Shown in pieces: positions 31,095-40,027 of a DNA stretch of 48,738 nt. Source of the stretch: Flavobacteriales bacterium UBA7878 (GTDB taxonomy: Bacteria; Bacteroidota; Bacteroidia; Flavobacteriales; Schleiferiaceae); the NCBI GenBank assembly GCA_002501205.1, contig DLRW01000025.1:1-48738 (forward strand), written 5' to 3'. Below the pieces are notes generated by a model. The model saw nothing but the letters and a program-made list of their open reading frames with translations, searched no databases and was not told the origin of the DNA. A program made the position numbers and the translations under genes. Position 1 is the stretch's first letter. Each line of letters starts with the position of its first letter.

Positions 31095-33149
31095 GTGAGG
31101 GTTGCTTTATCAATATTAGTATTCCTTTCTCTTCAGCCCATCTTTGCTCAAAGTGCTAACCCCATTGGTTCTGGAAATGCTCTGGAAATGGATGGAGTAG
31201 ATGACTATGTTTCCTTAGGACCAAGTTTCAATAATTTAAACTTCCCGGTTACCGTAATGGCTTGGGTTAAAACAAATAACCAAAGTAAGATTAACCCCAT
31301 ATTTTCTTCCTCAGGTGACCCCAATGATTGGCATGGTATATGGCTCCACTGCGCCAACAATCGTTTTCAAGCCGCCTTCGCAGATGGTTCGAGTGGCTTC
31401 ACACCAGCGGGTCGAAAAACCAAAAGAGCCTTTTTACCTTTTCCGCTCCATACCAATTGGTACCATCTCTGTGCAGTCCTCAATGGACCAAACGATATTA
31501 GACTATATGTAAATGGTATTGATGTAGGAGGTAATTACAATGGCTCTGCTAACAACTGGGTAAATAGCAGCACCGGCGAAGCTACTATCGGATACCACCG
31601 TCGTGGCAGCTCCGATCCCAATGTATATTTTAATGGCTCCCTCGACGAAGTCCGGATTTGGGATGCCGCACTCAGTGTAAATCAAATTAGAGAAGAAATG
31701 TGTCGGCAGGTCGATCCCTCATCTCCCAATCTTATTGGGGCTTGGGATTTCAATGAAGCACAATCTAGCGCTAACCTTAGTGATATTACCAATCAAGTTA
31801 CCGGTATTCGAAATGGAGGAACTACTACCATTACCTCTCCGGCCCCAATTGGCAACCACTCTGTTTTCTCCTATCCATTTAACAACAATCAGAGTCAGCA
31901 AATGGTGGTAGCCAATGAGGATAGCCTAAACATTCACTCAAATCAAAATTTTGAAGGCTTACATATTTATAGAGTCGATAATTTACCCAGCAATCAAAAT
32001 GGCGTTTTTACCAGCGCCCCTGGAATCCAACATTACTACGGTGTTTTTGCTACTGGCAATAGTGATCTTTTCAGCTTTGATTATGAGCTTCTCCCACCAA
32101 CCAGCACGAATACAAAGCTAAAGCTAGCTCATCGAGATAATAATGCCTCTCCCACCTGGACCGTATACAATAACAGCCCTAATCCTTCTTTAAGCCAAAG
32201 CAATTTGCTTCAGCAACAAGAATTTTGGCTGGTCTCGGACACTTGTATCGGAGCCGGACTTTTAGACCCACTTTATAGTGGGTGCGATAGCATTAACATT
32301 CAACTACCATCAACTGTAAATCAAGTTCTTTGGCAGGATGGCAGTACCGCTTTACAAAGGACTTTCTACCAAAGCACCAGCCTCTGGGTGATTAGCACGG
32401 ATAATGCAAATTGCGAACACCTGGACACTATTAGCTTACAAATTATGCAGGCCTCTTATACCCCGGTACCCGACCAGGAGTCCTGCAATAGTATTACCAT
32501 CAACCTGGACCCTGTATTAAACAATATTTTATGGTTCGATGGCTCCAATCAAATCAATCGAACTTTTAAAAATAGTGGCTCCTACAGTTATTCAGCAAGC
32601 GACCCCATTAACGGCTGTAGCTTTGTGGATAGCTTCAACCTTAAAATCAATGGTAATACCGACCTGGCGCAATTAATAAACGACAGTTTAACCTTTAGCG
32701 ACCTCTGCTTTGGAGACACCCTCTATCTTCGGGCACCTCAAGGAACCCAAGTAAAATGGCCTGATGGCAGCACAGAATCTTTTACTGTAAGCCGCAGCCA
32801 GGTTGTAAGAGCCGAAGTTTCCAATAGCTGCTCGGACACCATTGTCTTTTTACAATTCGAATTTTATGATTGCGATTGTCAACTGGCAGTTCCCAATGCC
32901 TTCACGCCAAATGGCGATGGCCTCAATGATCGCATTAGACCCGAAGGAATTTGTGATTTCATCTATTATCACTGGCAGATATACAACCGTTGGGGCAATT
33001 TGGTTTTTGAAAGCCGAAACCCTGAAGCTTATTTTGAAGGTATCTGTTATTCTGAAGACTGCCTAGAAGGCACCTATATCTACAAGCTCCAGATTGAAAC
33101 TAAGCACAGGAGCAGGGAAGAACATGGGACAATCACCATTCTACGCTAA
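31095..33149 (+). CDS. LamG-domain protein with type B T9SS C-terminal domain
   Basis: 684 aa. GTG start; signal peptide (1-19, SILVFLSLQPIFAQ). LamG/concanavalin-like jelly roll (about 28-205: LEMDGVDDYVSL, VTVMAWVKTN, WYHLCAVLNG, GSLDEVRIWDAALS) with likely carbohydrate or protein binding. A middle region contains Ig-like or PKD-like repeats with Cys and Asp-rich patches. From about 597 the domain LAVPNAFTPNGDGLNDRI ... YHWQIYNRWGNLVF ... GTYIYKL is the gliding-motility-associated (type B) sorting domain used by some T9SS cargo, which differs from the type A domains of the other cargo here. Convergent with the barrel gene at 33208. Confidence 0.9.
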   Translation: MRVALSILVFLSLQPIFAQSANPIGSGNALEMDGVDDYVSLGPSFNNLNFPVTVMAWVKTNNQSKINPIFSSSGDPNDWHGIWLHCANNRFQAAFADGSSGFTPAGRKTKRAFLPFPLHTNWYHLCAVLNGPNDIRLYVNGIDVGGNYNGSANNWVNSSTGEATIGYHRRGSSDPNVYFNGSLDEVRIWDAALSVNQIREEMCRQVDPSSPNLIGAWDFNEAQSSANLSDITNQVTGIRNGGTTTITSPAPIGNHSVFSYPFNNNQSQQMVVANEDSLNIHSNQNFEGLHIYRVDNLPSNQNGVFTSAPGIQHYYGVFATGNSDLFSFDYELLPPTSTNTKLKLAHRDNNASPTWTVYNNSPNPSLSQSNLLQQQEFWLVSDTCIGAGLLDPLYSGCDSINIQLPSTVNQVLWQDGSTALQRTFYQSTSLWVISTDNANCEHLDTISLQIMQASYTPVPDQESCNSITINLDPVLNNILWFDGSNQINRTFKNSGSYSYSASDPINGCSFVDSFNLKINGNTDLAQLINDSLTFSDLCFGDTLYLRAPQGTQVKWPDGSTESFTVSRSQVVRAEVSNSCSDTIVFLQFEFYDCDCQLAVPNAFTPNGDGLNDRIRPEGICDFIYYHWQIYNRWGNLVFESRNPEAYFEGICYSEDCLEGTYIYKLQIETKHRSREEHGTITILR

Positions 33150-33181
33150 AAAAAACCGCCCCGAAATAATCCAGAGCGGTT
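33148..33181 (-). terminator. Terminator of the 259-aa barrel gene
   Basis: On the minus strand AACCGC ... GCGGTT (33176-33181 with 33154-33159), then eight T's. A second small hairpin (AACAGC / GCTGTT, 33183-33202) lies between it and the stop codon. Confidence 0.75.
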
Positions 33182-33207
33182 CAACAGCATAGCTAGCGAA
33201 GCTGTTA

Positions 33208-33987
33208 TCAAAATTTGAGGTTTACTCCTAAGCTCAAATGTTGTTGGGCGGAAAACAATTCCGGGCTAACCGGCATGGCCTGCATTTCGGCCTGATATTG
33301 CAGATAAAAGTCTAGCCACTCGTTAATTTCATAGGCCGCGGTCAGGCTTAAATCAGCGGCAAAATATTGATGCCAGGTTCCCCATTCAGAGCCCTTAAAA
33401 ATTTGCTCAAAGAGATCTTCATTTAAATTGGTACCGCCCTTAGTTCCGCGATTTACCGTGGTGGCCATCGGAAATAAAGCCTGTCCCTCGAAGCGCCATT
33501 TATCCATTTGGTATTGAGCGCCAATTACCACACTTAATCCCTGGCGACTGAAATGCTGCACCAGATCCTTATCTTGATTTTCATCCAAAACATCAGAAAT
33601 CAAGCGACTCTGGGCGCGGTATTGTAAGCCCAAATCAAAGCGTGAATCTTCATTCTGAACTAGCGTAAAAGTGTAGGCAGTGCGAAACTGGAAGCGCACA
33701 AATCCCTGATCCAAATCACGCATCCCCTCTGGAAACATGGGACCACTTTGCAAGGCCATTCCAATAGACCAGTTCTGACGCTGATTAAAATTGAGATGGT
33801 AATCCGCCTGCCACACCTGACTTAGCGTTTGCATCGTTGTATCAGAGGCAAGTTGATCTTCCCAAATCCCACTACCTACACCCCCACTAAGGCGTAGTTG
33901 ATGATTAAATTCAGATTCTGTTTCCTGAGCAAATGTGCTGAATGACAATCCCGTCAAGAGCAGCAGAAGTTTAAAATTCACTTTCAT
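33208..33987 (-). CDS. Small outer-membrane beta-barrel protein, uncharacterised
   Basis: 259 aa. Signal peptide (1-20, LLLLLTGLSFSTFAQ). The mature part alternates aromatic and polar residues in short strands (LRLSGGVGSGIW, QNWSIGMALQSG, FRTAYTFTLVQ) and ends QQHLSLGVNLKF with a C-terminal Phe, the barrel signature recognised by BamA. No family is recognised; the size fits an OmpW- or transporter-like barrel of 8-12 strands. The long 5' region (33988-34075) includes a segment nearly identical to the promoter region of the redox operon. Confidence 0.65.
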   Translation of the reverse strand: MKVNFKLLLLLTGLSFSTFAQETESEFNHQLRLSGGVGSGIWEDQLASDTTMQTLSQVWQADYHLNFNQRQNWSIGMALQSGPMFPEGMRDLDQGFVRFQFRTAYTFTLVQNEDSRFDLGLQYRAQSRLISDVLDENQDKDLVQHFSRQGLSVVIGAQYQMDKWRFEGQALFPMATTVNRGTKGGTNLNEDLFEQIFKGSEWGTWHQYFAADLSLTAAYEINEWLDFYLQYQAEMQAMPVSPELFSAQQHLSLGVNLKF

Positions 33988-34308
33988 GTTTTAGCTTTTA
34001 GTTTTTGTTGTTTGTTTTCGTTTGTCGCCTTTCGGCGGATAAGCCCCCATCGAAATTTGACGAGGCAAAAGTGCAGCCGGCTCCCAGACCGGGCGACCGG
34101 ATATACAAATCAGAACTTATTTAAGGATCAAATGCGAATTGCATTCTAGCCAATCCCTTGCATCGAAGAGTTGAACCCAATAAACTAGGCCCTTTGCCGA
34201 CCCATTATCTGAAAAGCCTTAAAACAGTAGACATGATTTAGTTCGGAATCTCAAATCCGGCCCTCTATTAATATGATCAGAGGCAGTTTTGCTCCAGAAT
34301 TAAGACAC
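33988..34308. other. Intergenic region between barrel gene and small ORF
   Basis: 321 bases. On the minus strand a 20-base segment (34053-34072) matches the promoter region of the redox operon (29992-30011) at 17 of 20 positions and includes a CACTTTTG -7-like box about 70 bases before the barrel gene start. No other gene or hairpin with a T-run is seen. Confidence 0.5.
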
Positions 34309-34473
34309 ATGAAAAACTTAAGAATGGCCAAATACGGCTACACCCTGCTTTTTATAGGATTAATAGCATTGCGCCACGGACCTCAGATTCACCGCATCAT
34401 TCAACACGAATTTCAAGAAAGTGCCTACCTCCTCCTAACCTATCTGGAATTAAATTGTATTAGCCTCTCTTAG
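34309..34473 (+). CDS. Possible 54-aa membrane peptide
   Basis: Frame starting MKNLRMAKYGYTLLFIGLIA, a basic start followed by one hydrophobic helix (LLFIGLIAL) and a polar tail; it ends 4 bases inside the convergent nadB gene. Translation from an upstream ATG at 34273 would add 12 residues without hydrophobic character, so the later start is preferred. No family recognised and no clear promoter box, hence low confidence; the frame could be accidental. Confidence 0.3.
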   Translation: MKNLRMAKYGYTLLFIGLIALRHGPQIHRIIQHEFQESAYLLLTYLELNCISLS

Positions 34474-35999
34474 TGAGAAGAGCTCACCACCCGATCGGAG
34501 CGATACAAAACTCCGCGGTTCTCCTCTTGATCCAGGGAGTCTAAAACCACAGACCTGGCCACTAAAAGAAGGTTTTCCAAGGCTAAATCAGCCTGGCTAC
34601 TTTGCTCCCTGTCCACCCCCTGCTTTAATACAAAGTTGATTTCAGCCAAAGCGGTATTTAGGCCTTCTTCATCACGAATTACCCCCACCTTATCGAACAT
34701 CAGTTGCTGCAGATAGCGCAATTTAGAATCTACCATTGGGAAATGTTTGGAGACAGTAGGACTAATCAGTTCCTCCGGAGTAAGGTCTAATTGAAGCTCC
34801 TTCGCTAAACTAAGCGCTGCCCGATGCGCCATCACCAAAGCCTCTAAAAGGGAATTCGAGGCCAAGCGATTCGCTCCATGCAAGCCTGTGCAAGCTACTT
34901 CACCGGCTACCATTAAGCCTTCCATTGCTGAGCGACCTTGCACATCAGAAGGTATACCGCCACAGAAGTAATGAGCAGCTGGAGCCACCGGAATCATTTC
35001 CACTTCCGGATCTAAACCCTTTCTTTTTAATTCCTGCACAATTGTTGGGAATCGATGGGCCAGCACCTCCTGATCAAGATGCCGCAAATCCAGAAAAACC
35101 TTGCGGTTGGGCTCCGATGCCAGTTCGGAATAAATACCCCGTGAAACAATATCGCGCGTGGCCAAAGAGCCTGAAGGATGGTATTTAAACATAAAGTCCT
35201 CCTCCGCATCATTCCGCAGAATAGCGCCAAAACCTCTCAAAGCTTCTGATAAAAGAAAATCACGCCCGCCATTATTGATCATCACCGTTGGGTGAAACTG
35301 AATATAGGCCATCCTTTCGAGGTCCAAGCCCGCCTTAAGGGCCAGGGCCAAACCATCGCCAGTGGCTACCTCCGGATTGGAAGTATAACGATAAAGCTGC
35401 CCCGCCCCACCAGTGGCCAACATGGTCCAGGTCGCTCTGATATTTTGATAGCCGGTAGCCGTTCGCAAGCGCAAGCCGGCACATCGACCAGACCTGGTCT
35501 TTAATAAAGAATCTGCCTGTTGATGATATCGAAGGCTAATATTAGGATGCTGCTCAATTCGATGCAGCAAGACACTCACAATACTTTTACCACTATGGTC
35601 TTTCACATGCAAAACCCGGTGTGCACTATGCCCCCCTTCTCGGGCCAGGTCCAAACCTCTGGAGGTGGCATCAAAATCCAATCCCCAGTACATCAATTGG
35701 CGCATTTGCGAGGGCCCTTCTTCCACAATTTCCCGCACCACGGCCTCATCACAAAGTCCGTCGCCCGCCTTTAAGGTATCTTGAATATGGTCTTCGAAAG
35801 AATCGTGATCCAGGTCCATTACCGCTGCCACTCCGCCTTGAGCATAATAACTATTGGAATCTTCAGATCCTCCTTTGCTCAAAACCACAATTTTAGTTTG
35901 GGGGTAGAGCTCTGCGCAATGCAAAGCGAAGCTTAATCCCGCCACTCCTGCACCGGCCACTAGAATATCACAGCTTTCTTCTTTAATTGGTGCTTCCAT
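34470..35999 (-). CDS. nadB: L-aspartate oxidase
   Basis: 509 aa FAD enzyme that oxidises L-aspartate to iminoaspartate in de novo NAD synthesis. FAD-binding motif GAGVAGLSFALHCAE (about 15-29), then SYYAQGGVAAVMD, the substrate-binding LAREGGHSAHRVLHVKDHSGK region, AAHYFCGGI and the terminal HGANRLASNSLLEALV. Length matches the family. Its start overlaps the nadA stop by one base (TAATG), so the two pathway enzymes, which act consecutively on an unstable intermediate, are translationally coupled. Confidence 0.95.
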   Translation of the reverse strand: MEAPIKEESCDILVAGAGVAGLSFALHCAELYPQTKIVVLSKGGSEDSNSYYAQGGVAAVMDLDHDSFEDHIQDTLKAGDGLCDEAVVREIVEEGPSQMRQLMYWGLDFDATSRGLDLAREGGHSAHRVLHVKDHSGKSIVSVLLHRIEQHPNISLRYHQQADSLLKTRSGRCAGLRLRTATGYQNIRATWTMLATGGAGQLYRYTSNPEVATGDGLALALKAGLDLERMAYIQFHPTVMINNGGRDFLLSEALRGFGAILRNDAEEDFMFKYHPSGSLATRDIVSRGIYSELASEPNRKVFLDLRHLDQEVLAHRFPTIVQELKRKGLDPEVEMIPVAPAAHYFCGGIPSDVQGRSAMEGLMVAGEVACTGLHGANRLASNSLLEALVMAHRAALSLAKELQLDLTPEELISPTVSKHFPMVDSKLRYLQQLMFDKVGVIRDEEGLNTALAEINFVLKQGVDREQSSQADLALENLLLVARSVVLDSLDQEENRGVLYRSDRVVSSSH

Positions 36000-36943
36000 T
36001 AGCTCAGTTCAAACATTCGGTTTAAAGGTTTAAGCGCCTCTTTCATAATCGAATCCGGTAAGAGAATTTCGGGCTGCTCATCACGTAGGCAATTGCGTAA
36101 TTTCTCCAAGGTATTCACCTTCATAAAGGCACATTCACTGCAGGCACAGGTATTATCTTCCAAAGCAGGGGCCGGTATAAAAGTCTTTTCCGGCATTAGT
36201 TCTTGCATCTTATGTAAGATACCATGTTCCGTAGCCACAATAAAGCTTTGGGCCTGATCTTCCTGAGCAAAACGCAATAAAGCAGCGGTAGATCCAATGA
36301 AATTTGCCACCTTAAGAATGGGTGTTTCCGACTCAGGGTGAGCAATAATTTTCGCTTCTGAATGCTCAGCTTTTAAATTGAGAATCTTATCTAAATCAAA
36401 GGCCTCATGCACAATACAGGCGCCATCCCAAAGCAGCATATCTCTGCCGGTTTCCTTATTCAGGTATCGACCCATATTTACATCCGGAGCAAAAATGAGC
36501 TTCTGCTCCTTTGGAAAGGAATTGATGATCTGCAAAGCATTGGAGCTGGTGCAAATCACATCACTCAGGGTTTTCACCTCCGCCGTACAATTGATATAAG
36601 TTACCACAGTATGGTCGGGATGGGCTTCGCGAAAGCTTTTAAAGTCGGCCGGCGGACAGGAATCTGCCAAAGAACAACCCGCCTTTAAATCCGGCAAAAC
36701 CACTTTCTTACCAGGATTGAGAATTTTAGCCGTTTCCGCCATAAAATGAACTCCCGCAAAAACGATAAGTTCCGCATCGGTTTCGGCGGCTTTTCGAGAT
36801 AAAGCAAGGCTGTCTCCCACAAAATCAGCGATATCTTGAATTTCAGGCACCTGATAATAATGGGCTAATATCAAAGCCTTTTTTGCTGCCTTAAGGCGAT
36901 TAATCTCCTGCACCAATTCATTTTGGCTGGACGAGTAGTTCAT
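35999..36943 (-). CDS. nadA: Quinolinate synthase
   Basis: 314 aa from the chosen start MNYSSSQNELVQ. Condenses iminoaspartate with dihydroxyacetone phosphate using a [4Fe-4S] cluster. Cluster cysteines lie in AGCSLADSC, VICTSSNA and the C-terminal CACSECAFMK; also HYYQVPEIQDIADFVGDSLAL at the N-terminus and HPES. The frame extends to a GTG at 36964, but a consensus promoter box overlaps it (36964-36971), so the ATG at 36943 is preferred. First gene of nadA-nadB. Confidence 0.95.
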   Translation of the reverse strand: MNYSSSQNELVQEINRLKAAKKALILAHYYQVPEIQDIADFVGDSLALSRKAAETDAELIVFAGVHFMAETAKILNPGKKVVLPDLKAGCSLADSCPPADFKSFREAHPDHTVVTYINCTAEVKTLSDVICTSSNALQIINSFPKEQKLIFAPDVNMGRYLNKETGRDMLLWDGACIVHEAFDLDKILNLKAEHSEAKIIAHPESETPILKVANFIGSTAALLRFAQEDQAQSFIVATEHGILHKMQELMPEKTFIPAPALEDNTCACSECAFMKVNTLEKLRNCLRDEQPEILLPDSIMKEALKPLNRMFELS

Positions 36944-36963
36944 GAGCTTTGTGGATTTGGGCA

Positions 36964-36971
36964 CAAAGCTA
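36964..36971 (-). promoter_or_regulatory. -7 box of the nadAB promoter
   Basis: Minus-strand TAGCTTTG (36971 to 36964), exact TAnnTTTG match. Expected start about 36957, giving a leader of about 15 bases to the ATG at 36943. This decides the nadA start. Confidence 0.6.
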
Positions 36972-37026
36972 TTTAGGAAATAACTAGCGGTTTATGATAT
37001 TTCTCAGCCTCCGGCTTTCTGAATGG

Positions 37027-38124
37027 CTACTTATCTTCTTTTGCAGATGAAGAAACCAGACTCTTTCGATATTCACTCGGCGTTTGACCGACCAACTTCT
37101 TAAAAAGAGTATTAAAAGAGGACTTGGAATTAAAACCGGAGCCAAACATAGCCTCAGCAATGGTGAAACCCGGATCCTCATTTTCGGTTAGCAGGCTTTT
37201 AGCTTTCTCAATGCGGTACTCATTTATGAAGGACATAAAGTTCTTCTGCTCATATTGGTTAATGAGACCAGACAAATAGCGAGGGCTCATCGCCAGCTGA
37301 TCAGCCAATTGAGCCAAACTCAGATCCGGTTCCAAAAAAGGTTCCTCGCTACTAATCCAGTTCTTGATCCGCATTAAATCCTGCTCTTCCCTTTCATCGG
37401 GCTCTAATTCTAAATCCGCTTCTACCTTCTGAATTTCTGCATGCATATGACGCTCCAATGCATCGGTTCCTCTAAACAATTCTGGAGCCCAAAGGGCCTT
37501 TAAGAAAAAGTAGTTCACCAAAGCCAAAATGCTTATTGAGGTAAGGCTAATGCCCATAGTTAAGTTTACATTGATAAAAAGAATATCCAAAAAATCGATG
37601 AGCACCACCAGCGTAAAGAGTAAAATGGGCCATACTAACCAAGAGGTATTGGCGCCCTGAAGCAAGGAGCGCGTTTCTAAAACTATACGATGGTAGCGCC
37701 GTAAAGCCCAAAGACTAAACAGATTGTAAAAAGCTAAGCTGGCATAAAGTAGTATCCCCCAATCTAGACAAAAAGGGAAATCAAAAAGGGGACTGAAAAA
37801 GATCAATATTGCCGGGATAAAATGCAGTAATTCCTGCGCTTGAAATCCACTGTCTCGCTCCAGACTGTTCTTCACAAAAAGGTAGAGCAAGGGTCCATAT
37901 AAAAAACCAAAGAAGCAGAAATTGTCTAGGAAAAAAGCAGGTAAAACTGCTTGATTTCTCAGAATCATGATGAAGGCCTGAGCACTTAAACTGAAAAAGA
38001 ATAAGGCTAAAAAGCGGTTCTGATATTTCACCGCTGGTCTTTTTGACATCACCAAAAAGAGGGCAAACAGTAAGCCTTGAAAGCATACTATAAAGGGAAT
38101 AATCTCTGCCGCGCTAAAAGTCAT
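37027..38124 (-). CDS. Membrane-bound AraC family regulator
   Basis: 365 aa from the ATG giving MTFSAAEIIPFIV. About seven membrane helices in the first 240 residues (IVCFQGLLFALFLVM, FLALFFFSLSAQAFIMIL, FLYGPLLYLFVK, and so on), then a charged linker and an AraC HTH domain near the end (LAQLADQLAMSPRYLSGLIN, FMSFINEYRIEKAKSLL, FTIAEAMFGSGFNSKSSFNT). Such membrane-integrated AraC proteins are common in Bacteroidota; the signal is unknown. The frame is open to 38175, but a -7-like TACATTTA at 38147-38154 lies in that extension, so the later start is preferred. Divergent from the TPR/LuxR gene. Confidence 0.82.
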   Translation of the reverse strand: MTFSAAEIIPFIVCFQGLLFALFLVMSKRPAVKYQNRFLALFFFSLSAQAFIMILRNQAVLPAFFLDNFCFFGFLYGPLLYLFVKNSLERDSGFQAQELLHFIPAILIFFSPLFDFPFCLDWGILLYASLAFYNLFSLWALRRYHRIVLETRSLLQGANTSWLVWPILLFTLVVLIDFLDILFINVNLTMGISLTSISILALVNYFFLKALWAPELFRGTDALERHMHAEIQKVEADLELEPDEREEQDLMRIKNWISSEEPFLEPDLSLAQLADQLAMSPRYLSGLINQYEQKNFMSFINEYRIEKAKSLLTENEDPGFTIAEAMFGSGFNSKSSFNTLFKKLVGQTPSEYRKSLVSSSAKEDK

Positions 38125-38233
38125 AAGCCAGGTGCAATAAGCGGGGTAAATGTACTGCGTCCATTTCGTATGCATTTAAACTGCCTTACTAGGAACGAGC
38201 ATCAAGCTCCTTAGGATGGTTCGGATTTCTGTA

Positions 38234-38249
38234 TTCGAACCAATTTGAA
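38234..38249 (+). promoter_or_regulatory. TTCGAA-N4-TTTGAA motif upstream of the TPR/LuxR gene
   Basis: 16 bases identical to the core of the phased repeats at the redox operon promoter (reverse complement of 30048-30063), in the same orientation relative to the downstream gene, 86 bases before the ATG at 38335 and upstream of the divergent AraC gene. The half-sites are 10 bp apart. Confidence 0.4.
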
Positions 38250-38334
38250 GGGCAAAAAAAACTTTACAAAGGCAGGGATAGCTTAATTCGCTTGCTGAGG
38301 AAATAGCCGACCCTACTGCCAAGCCCATTTCAAA

Positions 38335-39921
38335 ATGCAGTTAGTAAATCCCCTCCTTAGAGTTTCTCTTTTAGTGTTTTTGTTTTGGCAGCAAATCGCC
38401 TTTAGCCAATCCGAAAACGAAAGCATTCAAAACCTTCGCAATTCCATCTATGCTCAACCTGCTAAAAGTTATGAATTGGCGGATAGCCTGCTTAATCATG
38501 CCGAGCTCGCCCCTCAACAACAAGTCGAACTCTGGAATTTAAAAGGAGGGGCCGCCTGGCTCGAGGGCCGATTAAGTCAGAGCAGTAAAGATTACGTGAT
38601 AGGCATTCAGTTAGCCGACAAAATGGGTTTTCCGGAAGAGCGCATTCGCATGGAAGGAAATTTGGCCAATGTCTTTAATGACCTTGGTGCTTATCGATTG
38701 GCGAAGAGCTATTATAAAAAGGGCTTTAACACCTTAATCCATGCCAATTCCTTACTCAATATCGCAACAGTCTACCTACGGGAAAGAGAACTGGACTCAG
38801 CGCAATTCTTTTTAGATAAGGCCTTATATGAATATCAGAACCAGGCTTCTATAGAAGGTCAGGCTTTATGCCATTCCAATTATGCACGACTCTATTTGGC
38901 TCGGGCCGATTGGCCTAAAGCTCGTATGCACCTGCAAAAATCAGATTCTCTGTTTAGCGGTGGTCCTAATGTGAAAATGCAGGTTACCAATGAAATCATT
39001 GCCTGGAATCTCGAGCTCAAGGAAAAACCGCAAAGTTTTAATGTAGGCGGCCTAAGAAATAGTCTGGCTAAATGTCAAGAGGCTTCTTTCCGAGAGTTAG
39101 CCCGCGATGCTCATGCCATCCTATTCCAATGGTTTCAGGGTCGCAATAGTGATTCAGCTTTGTACCACCTTCGCGCCAAGCTCCATCTCGACTCCAGCCT
39201 CACCGGTAATCAGGATCGAAACATTACCATGCTGGTTGAGAATTTCTATCAGGCCCAACTCAAATTGGAGAACCTCCGCAATGAAAAGGAAGAAATGCGG
39301 ATTCAAGAACTCCTCCTGGAAGAAAGTTATGCCCGGCAAAAGCTCATTCTAAGCCTCATGTTTGTGGTAATGATAAGTCTGGGTCTGGGCCTGTATATCC
39401 AGCAGAAAACCAAAAACCTGCGCCTTAATCAACGAATGAAGCAGATTGAAAATGAAAAGCTTAATCAGGAAGTACTGCACCAAAAGAAATTGCATGAAGA
39501 ACAAGCCAAGCTCATTCATTTTAAAGAAAAGGAACTCTTATCCTATAGTTTAAAAGAGGCCCAGCTCCGTGAGGAATTTCAAGAACTGCGAACCAAAATT
39601 AAGGAAGGCCATTCCAGTTCTGACCTCCTGAGAATCGTGAAAGGAGCTCAGCGAAAATGGGACAGCTGGGAGAATTTCAATCGCCATTTCCAATCGGTGC
39701 ATCAAGACTTTTTCAAGTCTTTAAGCGCTGAACATTCCTTAAGCAGCAAGGAACTTCGCATTAGTGCTTTAAGTGTTTTAGGACTTAGCGCGAAAGAAAT
39801 GAGCGAAATCTTAGGTATCAAACCCAGCTCGGTAGACATCGCAAGGCATCGATTAAAGAAAAAACTCGATTTAGAGCCAGATCTTTCCCTCACCGAATAC
39901 CTCCGTAAGTTCATCAAATGA
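38335..39921 (+). CDS. TPR sensor with C-terminal LuxR-type HTH
   Basis: 528 aa. Signal-like N-terminus (VSLLVFLFWQQIAFS), tetratricopeptide repeats (about 45-270, e.g. ANVFNDLGAYRLAKSYYKKG and LCHSNYARLYLARADWPKAR), a membrane helix (about 337-356, LILSLMFVVMISLGLGLYI), a coiled coil (about 360-430), and a LuxR/GerE-like helix-turn-helix at the end (about 470-528: LSSKELRISALSVLGLSAKE, EILGIKPSSVDIARHRLKKK). This is the Bacteroidota one-component layout with a periplasmic TPR sensor and cytoplasmic DNA-binding domain. The target is not visible; it lies next to T9SS cargo genes. Confidence 0.85.
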   Translation: MQLVNPLLRVSLLVFLFWQQIAFSQSENESIQNLRNSIYAQPAKSYELADSLLNHAELAPQQQVELWNLKGGAAWLEGRLSQSSKDYVIGIQLADKMGFPEERIRMEGNLANVFNDLGAYRLAKSYYKKGFNTLIHANSLLNIATVYLRERELDSAQFFLDKALYEYQNQASIEGQALCHSNYARLYLARADWPKARMHLQKSDSLFSGGPNVKMQVTNEIIAWNLELKEKPQSFNVGGLRNSLAKCQEASFRELARDAHAILFQWFQGRNSDSALYHLRAKLHLDSSLTGNQDRNITMLVENFYQAQLKLENLRNEKEEMRIQELLLEESYARQKLILSLMFVVMISLGLGLYIQQKTKNLRLNQRMKQIENEKLNQEVLHQKKLHEEQAKLIHFKEKELLSYSLKEAQLREEFQELRTKIKEGHSSSDLLRIVKGAQRKWDSWENFNRHFQSVHQDFFKSLSAEHSLSSKELRISALSVLGLSAKEMSEILGIKPSSVDIARHRLKKKLDLEPDLSLTEYLRKFIK

Positions 39922-40027
39922 GCACGAGCACGAGACGAAAACAACTTGTAAAGAAGATGTAAACCTGGCTTTCTGGCCAGGCTTCATGAGGCTTGCTAAG
40001 CTTGTATTGCAATTAATACTAGCGCTC

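Noticed and set aside
39960..39985. Short hairpin CCTGG / CCAGG after the TPR/LuxR gene as a terminator.
   Set aside because: Only five base pairs and no T-run; too weak to call.
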